Below are positions 35,606 to 44,728 of a DNA stretch of 64,000 nt, piece by piece (the stretch's first letter is position 1; the number at the start of each line of letters is the position of its first letter). Below the pieces are notes generated by a model. That model was not told the origin of the DNA, did no database searches, and saw only the letters and a program-made list of their open reading frames with translations. Both the position numbers and the translations under genes were made by a program. The DNA comes from Sphingopyxis sp. TUF1. Its GTDB lineage: Bacteria > Pseudomonadota > Alphaproteobacteria > Sphingomonadales > Sphingomonadaceae. The stretch lies in the NCBI RefSeq assembly GCF_036687315.1, contig NZ_CP144683.1:3108001-3172000 (forward strand), written 5' to 3'.

Positions 35606-36510
35606 CAATGCGCTTCCGGCACTTTGCGGCGCATCGATTGCAATGCGATGAGGATGAACATCGCGTAGATGAGCAGAAAGGACAGCGCCGCGCCGAACGG
35701 CCAGTCATTCGCTTTCTTGAACTGACGTTCGATCACGTTTGCAATCATCTGGCTGTCGGTGCCGCCCATGAGATCGGGGGTGAGATAGGCGCCGAGCGCG
35801 GGGATCAGCGTGATCATTACCCCGGCAATGATGCCCGGCGCCGCGAGCGGGACGACGATGCGCATGATCGTGCGGAAATGACCGGCGCCCAGATCGAGGC
35901 TCGCCTCGATCAGGCTCCGGTCGAGCCGGTCGAGTGCCGCATAGAGCGGGAGCACCATGAAGGGCAGGTGGACATAGACCAGCCCGAAGACGACCGCGAA
36001 ATTGTTGAAGAGCAGCTCGACCGGCTCCCACGTCGGGAGCGGCTGGAGCCCGACGAGCGCCTTCATCCAGCTTGCGCCTTCCCAAAGAACGCCGAGGCCC
36101 TTGTTGGCGAAGCCCTGCGTGCCGAGCAGCATCATCAGCGCATAGGTGCGGATAAGCAGGTTGGTCCAGAAGGGCAGCATGATGCCGAGCAGCAGCCATG
36201 GGCGCCATTTCTCGCTCGCGAAGGTGATTGCCATCGCGACCGGAAAGCCGACGATCAGGCAGACTAGCGTAACGAGCGCGGCGACCGCGAAACTCTTGCC
36301 GAAAATGGTGAGGTAGAGCCATTCGGTCGCGCGCTTGTAATTGTCGAGCGTGCCCGAAATGGCGATTTCGGTCAGCCCCCGGTTCTCGCCAAAGCTGTAG
36401 AGCCAGACGATCGCCATGGGGATGACGAAGAAGAGCAGTACCCACAGTAGCGTGGGTAGCGACACCGCCGCGAAAACGCGCTTGTTGGTTTTCCAATCCT
36501 GTTCGGCCAC
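35605..36510 (-). CDS. potH: polyamine ABC transporter permease, PotH type
   Basis: A 301-residue permease partner. The EAA loop is LIEASLDLGAGHFRTIMRIVVPL near residue 200. FWTNLLIRTYALMMLLG near residue 114 is characteristic of PotB/PotH. Translation appears to start with GTG at 36510 (VAEQDWKTNKR), with a GGGGG-rich region upstream. It lies 21 bases after potF and overlaps potI by one base. Confidence 0.92.
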   Translation of the reverse strand: MAEQDWKTNKRVFAAVSLPTLLWVLLFFVIPMAIVWLYSFGENRGLTEIAISGTLDNYKRATEWLYLTIFGKSFAVAALVTLVCLIVGFPVAMAITFASEKWRPWLLLGIMLPFWTNLLIRTYALMMLLGTQGFANKGLGVLWEGASWMKALVGLQPLPTWEPVELLFNNFAVVFGLVYVHLPFMVLPLYAALDRLDRSLIEASLDLGAGHFRTIMRIVVPLAAPGIIAGVMITLIPALGAYLTPDLMGGTDSQMIANVIERQFKKANDWPFGAALSFLLIYAMFILIALQSMRRKVPEAH

Positions 36511-36531
36511 CCCCGCCGCCCCTTGATTGCG

Positions 36532-37638
36532 TCAGGCCGCGCGCACGCGCGTGAATGCTTCTTCGAACAGCGGCTGAAGCTCGGGATTGAAGCGCGCATA
36601 TTCGCATTTGGCGAGCACATCGGCAGGCGGGAAGATCACCGGATTGTTCTTGTAACTGTCGGGCATCAGCGCCTTTGCCGCGCTGTTGGGCGTCGGATAC
36701 AGAATCGTCTCGGTGATATGCTTGTCGACGTTCGCGTCGAGGATATAGTTGATAAACGCGTGGGCGTTCTTGGGATGCGGCGCGCCCTTCGGAATGCAGA
36801 GATTGTCCGAATTGAGCTGGCTGCCCTCCTTGGGGATGACGAAGTCGATGTCGTCATCCTCGACCATCGCCTGCGCGATGTCGCCATTATATTCGAGCAC
36901 AACGTCGACATCGCCTTTCAGCAGCAGATCCTGCCCGTCATCCTCGTGGAATTTCTTCACATTGGGCTTTTGCTTGATCATCATCCGCTCGATCGTCGCA
37001 ATGTCGGCGGGGGTCAGCGAATTTACCGATTTTCCGAGATATTTGCCGTAGAGGCGGAACATGTCGCCTGCCTCCGACAGCCAGGCGATGCGCCCGGCAT
37101 ATTCGGGGCTGTCGAAAAGCACCTTCCAGCTGTCGGGGGTCGCCGACACTTTCGACTTGCGATAACCGATGCCAAGCGCGAGCCAGGTGTAAGGCATCGA
37201 AAATTCGCGCTGCAGGTCATATTCGACGTTGATATAGGCCGCATCGATATTCTTCATGTTCGGTATGAGGCTGTGGTCGAGCGGCATCAGCATGTCGGCC
37301 TTGCTCATCCGCTCGACGAAGTCGTTCGACGGCACGATGACGTCATAGCCGGGATTGCCGGCCTTGAACTTGGCGAACAGCACGTCGTTGCTGTCGAACA
37401 GGTCCATCGTTACCGCGACGCCCGTCGCTTCCTCGAAATCGGCGAGCGTGGTCTCGCCGATATAGGTGTCCCAATTATAGAAGTTGAGCTTCGCCTCTTC
37501 GCCGTTCGCGAGCGTCTTGCCGCCTTCCTTGCTGCACGCGGCAAGGCCACCGAAACTGATCCCGACAGCAGCGACGCCGAGCGCCTGAAGGAGCGAGCGG
37601 CGCCCGCGGGTCTGCTTGATCAGTTCGTTGAAATCCAT
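36532..37638 (-). CDS. potF: polyamine-binding lipoprotein of the ABC importer
   Basis: A 368-residue periplasmic binding protein. The signal segment has a twin-Arg (RGRRSLLQALGVAAVG) and a LAAC lipobox (Cys near residue 35), so it may be a Tat-exported lipoprotein. The mature start KLNFYNWDTYIGETTLADFE and the YDVIVPSNDFVERM and AYINVEYDLQREFSMPYTW segments are the PotF/PotD family fold. It binds putrescine or spermidine and delivers it to PotHI. The ATG at 37638 is preferred to the frame start at 37665. It is the first transporter gene, 93 bases after the ligase gene. Confidence 0.93.
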   Translation of the reverse strand: MDFNELIKQTRGRRSLLQALGVAAVGISFGGLAACSKEGGKTLANGEEAKLNFYNWDTYIGETTLADFEEATGVAVTMDLFDSNDVLFAKFKAGNPGYDVIVPSNDFVERMSKADMLMPLDHSLIPNMKNIDAAYINVEYDLQREFSMPYTWLALGIGYRKSKVSATPDSWKVLFDSPEYAGRIAWLSEAGDMFRLYGKYLGKSVNSLTPADIATIERMMIKQKPNVKKFHEDDGQDLLLKGDVDVVLEYNGDIAQAMVEDDDIDFVIPKEGSQLNSDNLCIPKGAPHPKNAHAFINYILDANVDKHITETILYPTPNSAAKALMPDSYKNNPVIFPPADVLAKCEYARFNPELQPLFEEAFTRVRAA

Positions 37639-37730
37639 GGCCAGCCTCCCTGTTTGAAGAGGCAAGCTGACTCATTAAACGCGGCTTGGAAAGAGGCTTA
37701 TTTGCGCCGCACCAAGATTTCATGAAACTT

Positions 37731-39122
37731 TCATGCGTTGCGCAGATACCAATCATAATCGAGTGTGGGTACGACGCTGAAATAATTATCCTGTTCGACG
37801 CGCTTGACGATGCTGAACATGTCGACGAACCGCTCGCCCAGATAATTGCGCATCAATTTCGAGGCGTGGAAGCGATCGACCGCGGTGAACCAGTTGGACG
37901 GCGGCTTGTCGTCGCCAGAACCGTCGCGGTCATAGCCGTTGCCGACGACCGCGGCGCCGGGGTCGGCTTTGGTCGTCATGCCATGGTGCATCCCGGCAAG
38001 CACCGCCGCGACCGCGAGATAGGGATTGGCGTCGGCGCCGCAGGCGCGATGCTCGACATGGCGGCTCGTCGGCGGCCCGGCGGGAATGCGGAAGGAAACG
38101 GTCCGGTTGTTGACGCCCCAGGTCGGCGCGACGGGGGCGTAGCTGTTCGCCTTGAAACGCCGATAGCTGTTCGCGTGGGGGGCGAAAAGCGCGAAGGCAT
38201 CGCCGACGCTGCCGATCATCCCGCCGATGGCGTGGCGCAGCGCGTCGCTACCCTCGGGATCTTCGCTCGCGAAGATATTTTTGCCTTCGGCGTCGTTGAC
38301 CGAGACATGGATATGCATCCCGCTGCCCGCCTGGTCGCCGAAGGGCTTGGCCATGAAAGTCGCTTCGAGGCCGTGTTGCTGGGCAATCGCCTTGACCAGC
38401 CTTTTGTACATGATCGCATCGTCGGCGGCGCGCAGCGCGTCGGGCTTGTGGCGCAAAGTCAGCTCGAACTGGCCGGGGGCAAATTCGCTGATGGCGCTTT
38501 CGAGCGGCAGACCCTGAACATCGGTCGCGGCGTAAAGCGCGTCGAAAAAGGGACGGAAATCATCGAGTTCGCGCAGGCCATAAACCTCGACATTGCGCGG
38601 CGCGCTGCGGCTGTAGCCGGGGCGCGCGGGGCGAATGCCGCCGTCCCGCGCGCGGCGCGGATCGACGAGATAGAATTCGAGCTCGACCGCGAGCACCGGG
38701 CTCAGCCCGTCAGCGGTGAATCGGTCGATCACGCGGCCGAGCACATGGCGCGGATCGAGGTCGTGCGGCGTGCCGTCGAGCTCGTAGAAATCGACGAGAA
38801 ACTGCGCCGCTCCGTCGCCGCCCCAAGGCGTTCGGACGAGCGTGCCGGGAATCGGCTTCATCGAGCGATCGGCGTCGCCATCTTCCCACACGAGGCCCGT
38901 TTCGACCGTATCCTGTCCGGTAATGTCGACGACGGTGATCGATCCGGGAAACATGCGTCCGCTTTCGTAGACCGCCATCACTTCATGCTGGCGTAGCCGC
39001 TTGCCGCGGGGAACACCGCCCATGTCGGTATAAATCATCTCGATCGCATCGATGTCGGGGTTCGCCCTGAAAAAGGCCTCGGCTTCCGAGCGCGGCGCGA
39101 TCACCCCCGATGACTTCGACAT
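37731..39122 (-). CDS. puuA: gamma-glutamylpolyamine synthetase (glutamine synthetase fold), copy 1
   Basis: A 463-residue glutamine-synthetase-like ligase. Glutamate/ATP site motifs are AVELEFYLVDP near residue 145, GSGMHIHVSVND near residue 265 and ANPYLAVAAVLAGMHHG near residue 365. The opening IDAIEMIYTDMGGVPRGKRL is typical of the PuuA/GlnA-like amine ligases. In context it would attach glutamate to putrescine or a related amine. A second, distinct copy is at 40421, with the PuuB-like oxidase gene in between. The ATG at 39122 is chosen; the open frame extends to 39296. Confidence 0.85.
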   Translation of the reverse strand: MSKSSGVIAPRSEAEAFFRANPDIDAIEMIYTDMGGVPRGKRLRQHEVMAVYESGRMFPGSITVVDITGQDTVETGLVWEDGDADRSMKPIPGTLVRTPWGGDGAAQFLVDFYELDGTPHDLDPRHVLGRVIDRFTADGLSPVLAVELEFYLVDPRRARDGGIRPARPGYSRSAPRNVEVYGLRELDDFRPFFDALYAATDVQGLPLESAISEFAPGQFELTLRHKPDALRAADDAIMYKRLVKAIAQQHGLEATFMAKPFGDQAGSGMHIHVSVNDAEGKNIFASEDPEGSDALRHAIGGMIGSVGDAFALFAPHANSYRRFKANSYAPVAPTWGVNNRTVSFRIPAGPPTSRHVEHRACGADANPYLAVAAVLAGMHHGMTTKADPGAAVVGNGYDRDGSGDDKPPSNWFTAVDRFHASKLMRNYLGERFVDMFSIVKRVEQDNYFSVVPTLDYDWYLRNA

Positions 39123-39135
39123 TGCGTTTTGCTCC

Positions 39136-40407
39136 TTACCCCAGCCGGTCGCGTAGCGCATACCAGAGCAACCCCAGCGTAGCGAGGGGGCGCCGCAGCC
39201 ATTTGCCGCCGGGAAAGGGGCGCGAGGGAAGGGTCGCCAGCACGTCGAACCGCTCCGCCGTTCCCGCCATCGCCTCGGCAATGAGTTCGCCCGCAAGCGT
39301 CGTCACCAGCGCGCCGTGCCCCGAAAAGCCGTGCGCGAAAAAGACGTTTCCGCGCCGCCCGATATGCGGCAGCCGGTTCATCGTCACCGCGACCGCACCG
39401 CCCCAGCCGTATTCGATCGGCGTATCGGCGATCTGCGGAAACACTTCGGACATGAAAGGCTTCACGAACGCGGCGATGTCACGCGGCGGCGTCTGCGAGT
39501 AACGCTCGCCGCCGCCGAAAATGAGGCGCTTGTCGGTCGACAGACGGAAATAATTGAGGACGAAGCGACTGTCAGCAACCGCAGCATCGCTGGGGAGCAG
39601 CGCGTCGGCGTTCGCGAGCGGCGCGGTTGCGATGTTATAGTTCATGATCGGCACGGTGTAACGGCCGAGGTCGGGATCAACCTCACCGATCCAGCTGTCG
39701 GTGGCGTTGATTACATAACGAGCTTCGATGATGCCCCGTGTTGTGAACAGCGCGCTCGAGCCGTCGCTCAAGTCTATAACTCTTTCCACGCGTTCATCCT
39801 CCAGGATGCACACCCCAATTGTCTCCGCCGCCGTTGCTAGACCGAGGACATAGTTCAGCGGATGAAAATGGCCGCCCTGCGGATCATGGACACCTCCATG
39901 ATAAAGTGGGCTGGCAATGTGCGCGGCCATACCGGCCTTCGCGACAACTTCGGCCTCATAACCGAAGCGCGTTGCCAGAAATTCGGCCTCGCGCCGCATT
40001 GCGTCGAAATCCTGTGTCGTCCACGCTGCTTCGAGATGACCGGATTTCAGGTCGCAATCGATGCCGTGTTTGGCAATCCGCGCCTTCACACGATTGTCGC
40101 GCCAGCACAGGTCGAACAGTGCGTTGGCGCAGTCGCGGCCGAATTCAAACTCCAGTTCCGACCCCGACCAGCGGAGGCCCGGAATAAGCTGTCCGCCATT
40201 ACGGCCCGATGCACCGAAGCCGATCTGTTTGGTCTCGACGAGGACTACCGAAAAACCACGCTCCGCACAGGCCAAAGCGGCCGAAAGGCCCGTAAAGCCG
40301 CCGCCGATCACAGCGACGTCGCATTCCAGATCGTCCGTCGCTAAAAAACGCGAGCGCCAAGGATGCGCGGTCGCGACATAATAGCTGTTGTTCAGCGGAT
40401 CGGTCAT
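39136..40407 (-). CDS. puuB: gamma-glutamylputrescine oxidase-type FAD enzyme
   Basis: A 423-residue FAD-dependent oxidoreductase of the DAO family. The dinucleotide-binding motif DVAVIGGGFTGLSAALACAE is near residue 30, followed by GFGASGRNGGQLIPGL near residue 63. The C-terminal GNVFFAHGFSGHGALVTTLAG is typical of PuuB/OrdL-type enzymes. It should oxidise gamma-glutamylputrescine to the aldehyde. It lies 13 bases from each flanking ligase gene, so the three are one operon. Confidence 0.88.
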   Translation of the reverse strand: MTDPLNNSYYVATAHPWRSRFLATDDLECDVAVIGGGFTGLSAALACAERGFSVVLVETKQIGFGASGRNGGQLIPGLRWSGSELEFEFGRDCANALFDLCWRDNRVKARIAKHGIDCDLKSGHLEAAWTTQDFDAMRREAEFLATRFGYEAEVVAKAGMAAHIASPLYHGGVHDPQGGHFHPLNYVLGLATAAETIGVCILEDERVERVIDLSDGSSALFTTRGIIEARYVINATDSWIGEVDPDLGRYTVPIMNYNIATAPLANADALLPSDAAVADSRFVLNYFRLSTDKRLIFGGGERYSQTPPRDIAAFVKPFMSEVFPQIADTPIEYGWGGAVAVTMNRLPHIGRRGNVFFAHGFSGHGALVTTLAGELIAEAMAGTAERFDVLATLPSRPFPGGKWLRRPLATLGLLWYALRDRLG

Positions 40408-40420
40408 AGCCGCGCCCGGT

Positions 40421-41767
40421 TCAGACCCGCATCAGCAGATGTTCACGCTCCCAGCTCGACACCACCGACTGATAGTTGAACAGCTCATAATCCTTCACGG
40501 CATAGAAGATCTCGAAGAAATCGTCGCCGAGCAGATTGCGCACTTTCTTGCACGAGCTGAAACGGTCGAGCGCGGCTTCGAGTGTGCGCGGCAATGTGCG
40601 CGCGCGGTTATAGGCGCTGCCGGTGATCGGTTTGGGCGGGACCATGCGGTCGACGATGCCGATATAACCGCACACCAGCGACGCGGCGATCGCCAGATAA
40701 GGATTGCTGTCGGCGCCCGGTAGGCGGTTTTCGACGCGGCGGTTATTCTTGTCCGACACCGGGATGCGGAAACCGCACGAGCGATTGTCGACGCCCCACT
40801 GGACATTGATCGGTGCAGCGCTGTCGGGGCGCATCCGGCGAAAACTGTTCACATTGGGCGCCCACATCGGCGAGATTTGCGGCATGAAGCGGATCAGCCC
40901 CGCGACATAGGACCGAAAGGCCGCACTGTCGCGGCCGTTGGCGGTGGCGAACAGGTTGCGCCCCGTGTCGGCATCGACGACCGACTGGTGGATGTGCATC
41001 GCGCTGCCGGGCTGGCCCGCCATCGGGTTCGCCATGAAGGTTGCATAGACGCCGTGCGTCTTGGCCACATTGCGCACGGCGCGCTTGAACAGGAAGACTT
41101 CGTCGGCAAGGCGCAGCGGGTCGCCGTGGTTAAAGTTCACCTCCAGCTGCGCGGCACCCATTTCATGGATCATCGTGTCGATCGTGAGGCCCATCAGCTC
41201 GCAATCGTCATAGATATGGTCGATGATATCCTCATATTCGTTCATCGCCTCCAGCCCATAGGGCTGGCTCGCGGTCTCGGCGCGGCCCGACTGGCCGGTG
41301 GGCGGGGTCAGCGGGAAATCGGGGTCGGTATTCTGCGACACGAGATAGAATTCGACCTCGGGTGCGATGATCGGTTTCCAGCCTTTTTCGGCGTAGAGCC
41401 CGAGCACTTTTTTGAGGATCGTGCGCGGCGCGATGTCGACTTCGGTCCCGTCGCCGTTGAAGGCGTCGGCGATGACGAAGGCGGTCGGCGAGGTAAAGCC
41501 CGGCGCGACGCAGATCGTGTCGGGATCGGCGATCAGATATTTGTCCGGATCCTTGTCCCAGATGTCGTCGATGTCTTCGGGATAATGGCCGTCGATCGTG
41601 CAGATGAAGACGCTGCCCGGAATGCGCAGCGACTTGTCCTTGACCGAGGTCAGGAATTTGCGCGCAGGCAACACCTTGCCGCGCTGAACCCCGTTGATGT
41701 CGGGCACGATGCATTCGACTTCGTCGATATTATGGTCGCTGATCCATTGTTCGAGATTGACTGACAT
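40421..41767 (-). CDS. puuA: gamma-glutamylpolyamine synthetase (glutamine synthetase fold), copy 2
   Basis: A 448-residue glutamine-synthetase-like ligase, paralogous to the copy at 37731 but clearly diverged. Motifs are IAPEVEFYLVSQ near residue 135, GSAMHIHQSVVDADTG near residue 257 and DSNPYLAIAASLVCGYIG near residue 355. The opening IDEVECIVPDINGVQRGKVLPA fits the GlnA3/PuuA/SpuI-type amine ligases. It is first in the operon with puuB. Having two ligases suggests different amine substrates, as with Pseudomonas SpuB/SpuI and other PauA enzymes. Confidence 0.85.
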   Translation of the reverse strand: MSVNLEQWISDHNIDEVECIVPDINGVQRGKVLPARKFLTSVKDKSLRIPGSVFICTIDGHYPEDIDDIWDKDPDKYLIADPDTICVAPGFTSPTAFVIADAFNGDGTEVDIAPRTILKKVLGLYAEKGWKPIIAPEVEFYLVSQNTDPDFPLTPPTGQSGRAETASQPYGLEAMNEYEDIIDHIYDDCELMGLTIDTMIHEMGAAQLEVNFNHGDPLRLADEVFLFKRAVRNVAKTHGVYATFMANPMAGQPGSAMHIHQSVVDADTGRNLFATANGRDSAAFRSYVAGLIRFMPQISPMWAPNVNSFRRMRPDSAAPINVQWGVDNRSCGFRIPVSDKNNRRVENRLPGADSNPYLAIAASLVCGYIGIVDRMVPPKPITGSAYNRARTLPRTLEAALDRFSSCKKVRNLLGDDFFEIFYAVKDYELFNYQSVVSSWEREHLLMRV

Positions 41768-41916
41768 GCGCCCCCGATTGGGCCGAGGAGCCGGCCCCTT
41801 TGTGGACCGTCAGCCTATCGCAAGGCGCCGTCAAGCGCCAGAGGTCCCTTGTATTGGCCATTTTCGCTGTTGCCAGTTGGGCGATCGCTGGCCAGATTGC
41901 GGATCAAACCAACCCT

Positions 41917-42012
41917 CGTCATTGCGAGCGAAGCGAAGCAATCTCCTGTCTTCGGCCCCGCACAGTACCGATGGCTGGAGATTGCTTCGTCGCTGCGCTC
42001 CTTGCAACGACG
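41917..42012. repeat. REP-like paired palindrome, family A, copy 2
   Basis: The left arm cgtcattgcgagcgaagcga continues to gcaatctcc. The right arm is ggagattgc followed by a diverged cgtcgctgcgctccttgcaa and cgacg. It ends 20 bases before the aminotransferase ATG at 42033, in its probable leader. The arms match the 67-151 element. Confidence 0.75.
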
Positions 42013-42032
42013 ATATTCGGAGATATGCGGCG

Positions 42033-43349
42033 ATGAGGGGCGACAACGACCAGCTGGCAAGTTTCTGGATGCCCTTTACCGCGAACCGCGCGTTCAAGGC
42101 AAACCCGCGCCAACTCGTCGCGGCGAGCGGTATGTATTACCGGTCGAGCGACGGGCGCGACATACTCGATGGCACCGCCGGCCTGTGGTGCAGCAACGCC
42201 GGCCATTGCCGTCCGGAGATCGCCGAGGCGATCGCGAGGACCGCGGCGACGCTCGACTTCGCGCCGACGTTTCAGCTGGGGCACCCACTGCCCTTTGAAC
42301 TGGCGCAGCGTCTCGCCGATTTGATGCCCGACGGTCTCGATCGCATATTCTTTACCAACAGCGGGTCGGAATCGGTGGATACGGCGCTGAAAATCGCGCT
42401 CGCAATCCAGCGCGCAAAGGGGCAGGGGACGCGCACCCGGCTGATCGGGCGCGAGCGCGGCTATCATGGCACGGGTTTCGGCGGGATCAGCGTTGGCGGG
42501 CTGGTGAACAATCGCCGCGCTTTTGGCGGCGGCCTGCCCGGCGTCGATCATCTTCGCCATACGCATGACTTGCAACGCAATGCGTTTACGCGCGGCTTTC
42601 CCCAGCATGGCGCCGAGCTTGCGGATGATCTGCAGCGCCTGGTCGACCTGCACGGCGCCGAGACGATCGCGGCGGTGATCGTCGAACCGATGGCGGGGTC
42701 GACCGGCGTCCTCGTGCCCCCGCTCGGCTATCTTCAGCGGCTGCGCGAGATTTGCGACCGGCACGGGATCATTCTGATCTTCGACGAGGTCATCACCGCC
42801 TTTGGCCGCGTCGGCGGCGCGACCGCTGCGGGGACATGGGGTGTGATTCCCGACATCATGACGATGGCCAAGGGGCTCACCAACGCCGCCGTGCCGATGG
42901 GGGCGGTGGCGGTGAAACGCGAGTTGCACGACGTGGTGATTGACAACGCGCCGGGCGGGATCGAACTGTTCCACGGCTACACCTATTCGGGGCATCCCCT
43001 GGCGAGCGCCGCGGGGCTAGCGACACTCGACCTTTATGCGCGCGACGGACTGTTCGACCGTGCGAGTGAGCTTGGCGCCTATTGGGAGGATGCCGCGCAT
43101 AGCCTGAAAGGGCGGCGGCACGTCATCGACATCCGTACGATCGGGCTGGTAGCAGGCATCGAACTCGAACCCCGCCCCGGCGCACCGACCGCGCGCGCGA
43201 TGGAGCTGTTCCACGCTTGTTTCGACAACGGCCTGCTCGTCCGCGCGACGGGCGACATCATCGCGCTGTCGCCCCCTCTGATCGTCGAGAAGGATCAGAT
43301 CGACGCGATGTTCGGGAAGATTGCCGAGCTGCTCGACCGGATCGATTAG
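42033..43349 (+). CDS. omega-amino acid-pyruvate aminotransferase
   Basis: A 438-residue class-III PLP aminotransferase resembling beta-alanine-pyruvate transaminases. FWMPFTANRAFKANPR near residue 9 is a hallmark of that group. Others are GTAGLWCSNAGHCRPEI, FFTNSGSESVDTALK, GRERGYHGTGFGG, LIFDEVITAFGRVG and the PLP Lys in TMAKGLTNAAVPMGA. It may use beta-alanine, GABA or a polyamine-derived amine, which fits the adjacent polyamine operon. It shares 4 bases tail-to-tail with the histidine kinase gene. A family A palindrome lies just upstream. Confidence 0.9.
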   Translation: MRGDNDQLASFWMPFTANRAFKANPRQLVAASGMYYRSSDGRDILDGTAGLWCSNAGHCRPEIAEAIARTAATLDFAPTFQLGHPLPFELAQRLADLMPDGLDRIFFTNSGSESVDTALKIALAIQRAKGQGTRTRLIGRERGYHGTGFGGISVGGLVNNRRAFGGGLPGVDHLRHTHDLQRNAFTRGFPQHGAELADDLQRLVDLHGAETIAAVIVEPMAGSTGVLVPPLGYLQRLREICDRHGIILIFDEVITAFGRVGGATAAGTWGVIPDIMTMAKGLTNAAVPMGAVAVKRELHDVVIDNAPGGIELFHGYTYSGHPLASAAGLATLDLYARDGLFDRASELGAYWEDAAHSLKGRRHVIDIRTIGLVAGIELEPRPGAPTARAMELFHACFDNGLLVRATGDIIALSPPLIVEKDQIDAMFGKIAELLDRID

Positions 43350-44578
43350 GCGTCGGCGGCGAGGGGAAAGGTCACCGACACCGTAGTGCCTTTGCCCAGC
43401 TCGCTTTCGATGTCGAGCTGACCCTGATGGCGCTCGCTGATGTGTTTTACGATGGCGAGGCCGAGCCCGGTGCCGCCGACCGAGCGGCTGCGCGCTTCGT
43501 CGACGCGATAGAAGCGCTCGGTCAGGCGCGGCAGATGATCGGGGGCGATACCGTCGCCCTCGTCGCGGACTGACAAACGCGCGCGTTGGCCTTCGCGTAG
43601 CAGTTCGACTGTCACCGGCGTGCCGGGGCGGCCATATTTCATCGCGTTGGAAACGATATTGTGCGCGAGCTGTCCGAGTTGCGCTTCGTCGCCGAGCATC
43701 GGCAGCGGCTCGTCCCCGAATTTCGCGACAATATCCTTTGCGCGCGCATTTTCGCTGTCTCGCAATTGGAAGATTGTGTGCCGGACGATGGCGGCAAGGT
43801 CGACCTGTGCGGTCGGGCGGCGGAAGCGGTCGGCCTCGACCCGCGAGATCGAAAGCAGGTCGATCACGAGCTGCTGCATCCGTCGCGCCTCGCGCTCGAT
43901 GATCGACAGGAAACGATTCCGCGTCGCGCCATCCGCTTCGCCGTTCATGTCCTGCAGCGTTTCAACATAGCCGAGTATCGCCGCAAGCGGCGTGCGCAGT
44001 TCATGGCTGGCGTTGGCGACGAAGTCGGACCGCATCCGGTCGGCGGCGTCGATTGCCGAGCGGTCAGACAGAAAGACGATCCGCTCGCCTTTCGACAGCG
44101 CGGCGATGCGCATCGTCCACCGCTGGCCGGCGCGCGGGTAATCGGCGAGACTGATCGTTTCCAGCGGCGCGTCGCCATCGATCTGCGACAGCCATTCGGT
44201 AGCGACCGGATGGCGGATCGCGGTCCGGATGTCCGCGCCGACGATATGCCTGCCGAGCAGCCGGATCGCCGCATCGTTGGCGATTGCGACAATATTGTCC
44301 GCGACGCCGAGCAGCGGTTCCTTCTCCTGATCCACCCACCGCGCAAAGTCGGGGTGGCGCAAAAAGGAGGGCGGGGGCGTCTCCGCAGGCACAATTTCCC
44401 CGGGGCGGCTGTCGGGCGCTGCCGCGGGCATCGCGCCATAGACGGTCATAGCGGCGACGAAGCCCGCGACCCCCATCATCGCGATCGCCAAGAGATCGCC
44501 CCCTGCCAATGCTGCAAAGATCGCCGCGATGGCGATGAGCGTCATGGCGATGACAAGGCTGGACAGGCGATCGAACAT
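43346..44578 (-). CDS. phoR: PhoR-like sensor histidine kinase
   Basis: A 410-residue two-component sensor. Two helices lie near residues 8-27 and 30-50, then a PAS-like region (about 85-175). The phospho-acceptor His192 is in ASHELRTPLAAILGYVETL. The N box is in LAHNIVSNAMKYG, and the G boxes are in RDEGDGIAPDHLPRL and VGGTGLGLAIVKHI. The likeness is to PhoR, the phosphate-starvation sensor. No response regulator, pst or phoU gene is adjacent, so the partner must be elsewhere. The start at 44578 is chosen over 44596. Confidence 0.85.
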   Translation of the reverse strand: MFDRLSSLVIAMTLIAIAAIFAALAGGDLLAIAMMGVAGFVAAMTVYGAMPAAAPDSRPGEIVPAETPPPSFLRHPDFARWVDQEKEPLLGVADNIVAIANDAAIRLLGRHIVGADIRTAIRHPVATEWLSQIDGDAPLETISLADYPRAGQRWTMRIAALSKGERIVFLSDRSAIDAADRMRSDFVANASHELRTPLAAILGYVETLQDMNGEADGATRNRFLSIIEREARRMQQLVIDLLSISRVEADRFRRPTAQVDLAAIVRHTIFQLRDSENARAKDIVAKFGDEPLPMLGDEAQLGQLAHNIVSNAMKYGRPGTPVTVELLREGQRARLSVRDEGDGIAPDHLPRLTERFYRVDEARSRSVGGTGLGLAIVKHISERHQGQLDIESELGKGTTVSVTFPLAADA

Positions 44579-44728
44579 GCGCCGCCCGGGTGGCATGAAG
44601 CAGGGGTTGCACGCAAGCGGCTTTGCGTGCGTTAAGGCTTTCGGACGGCTTGTGCCAAAGCGGGAAGGGTGTCCGCCTGCCGAGGTGTTTTGCTTTTCCT
44701 TGGCGCATCATTGCGTTATGCGCCGGCC

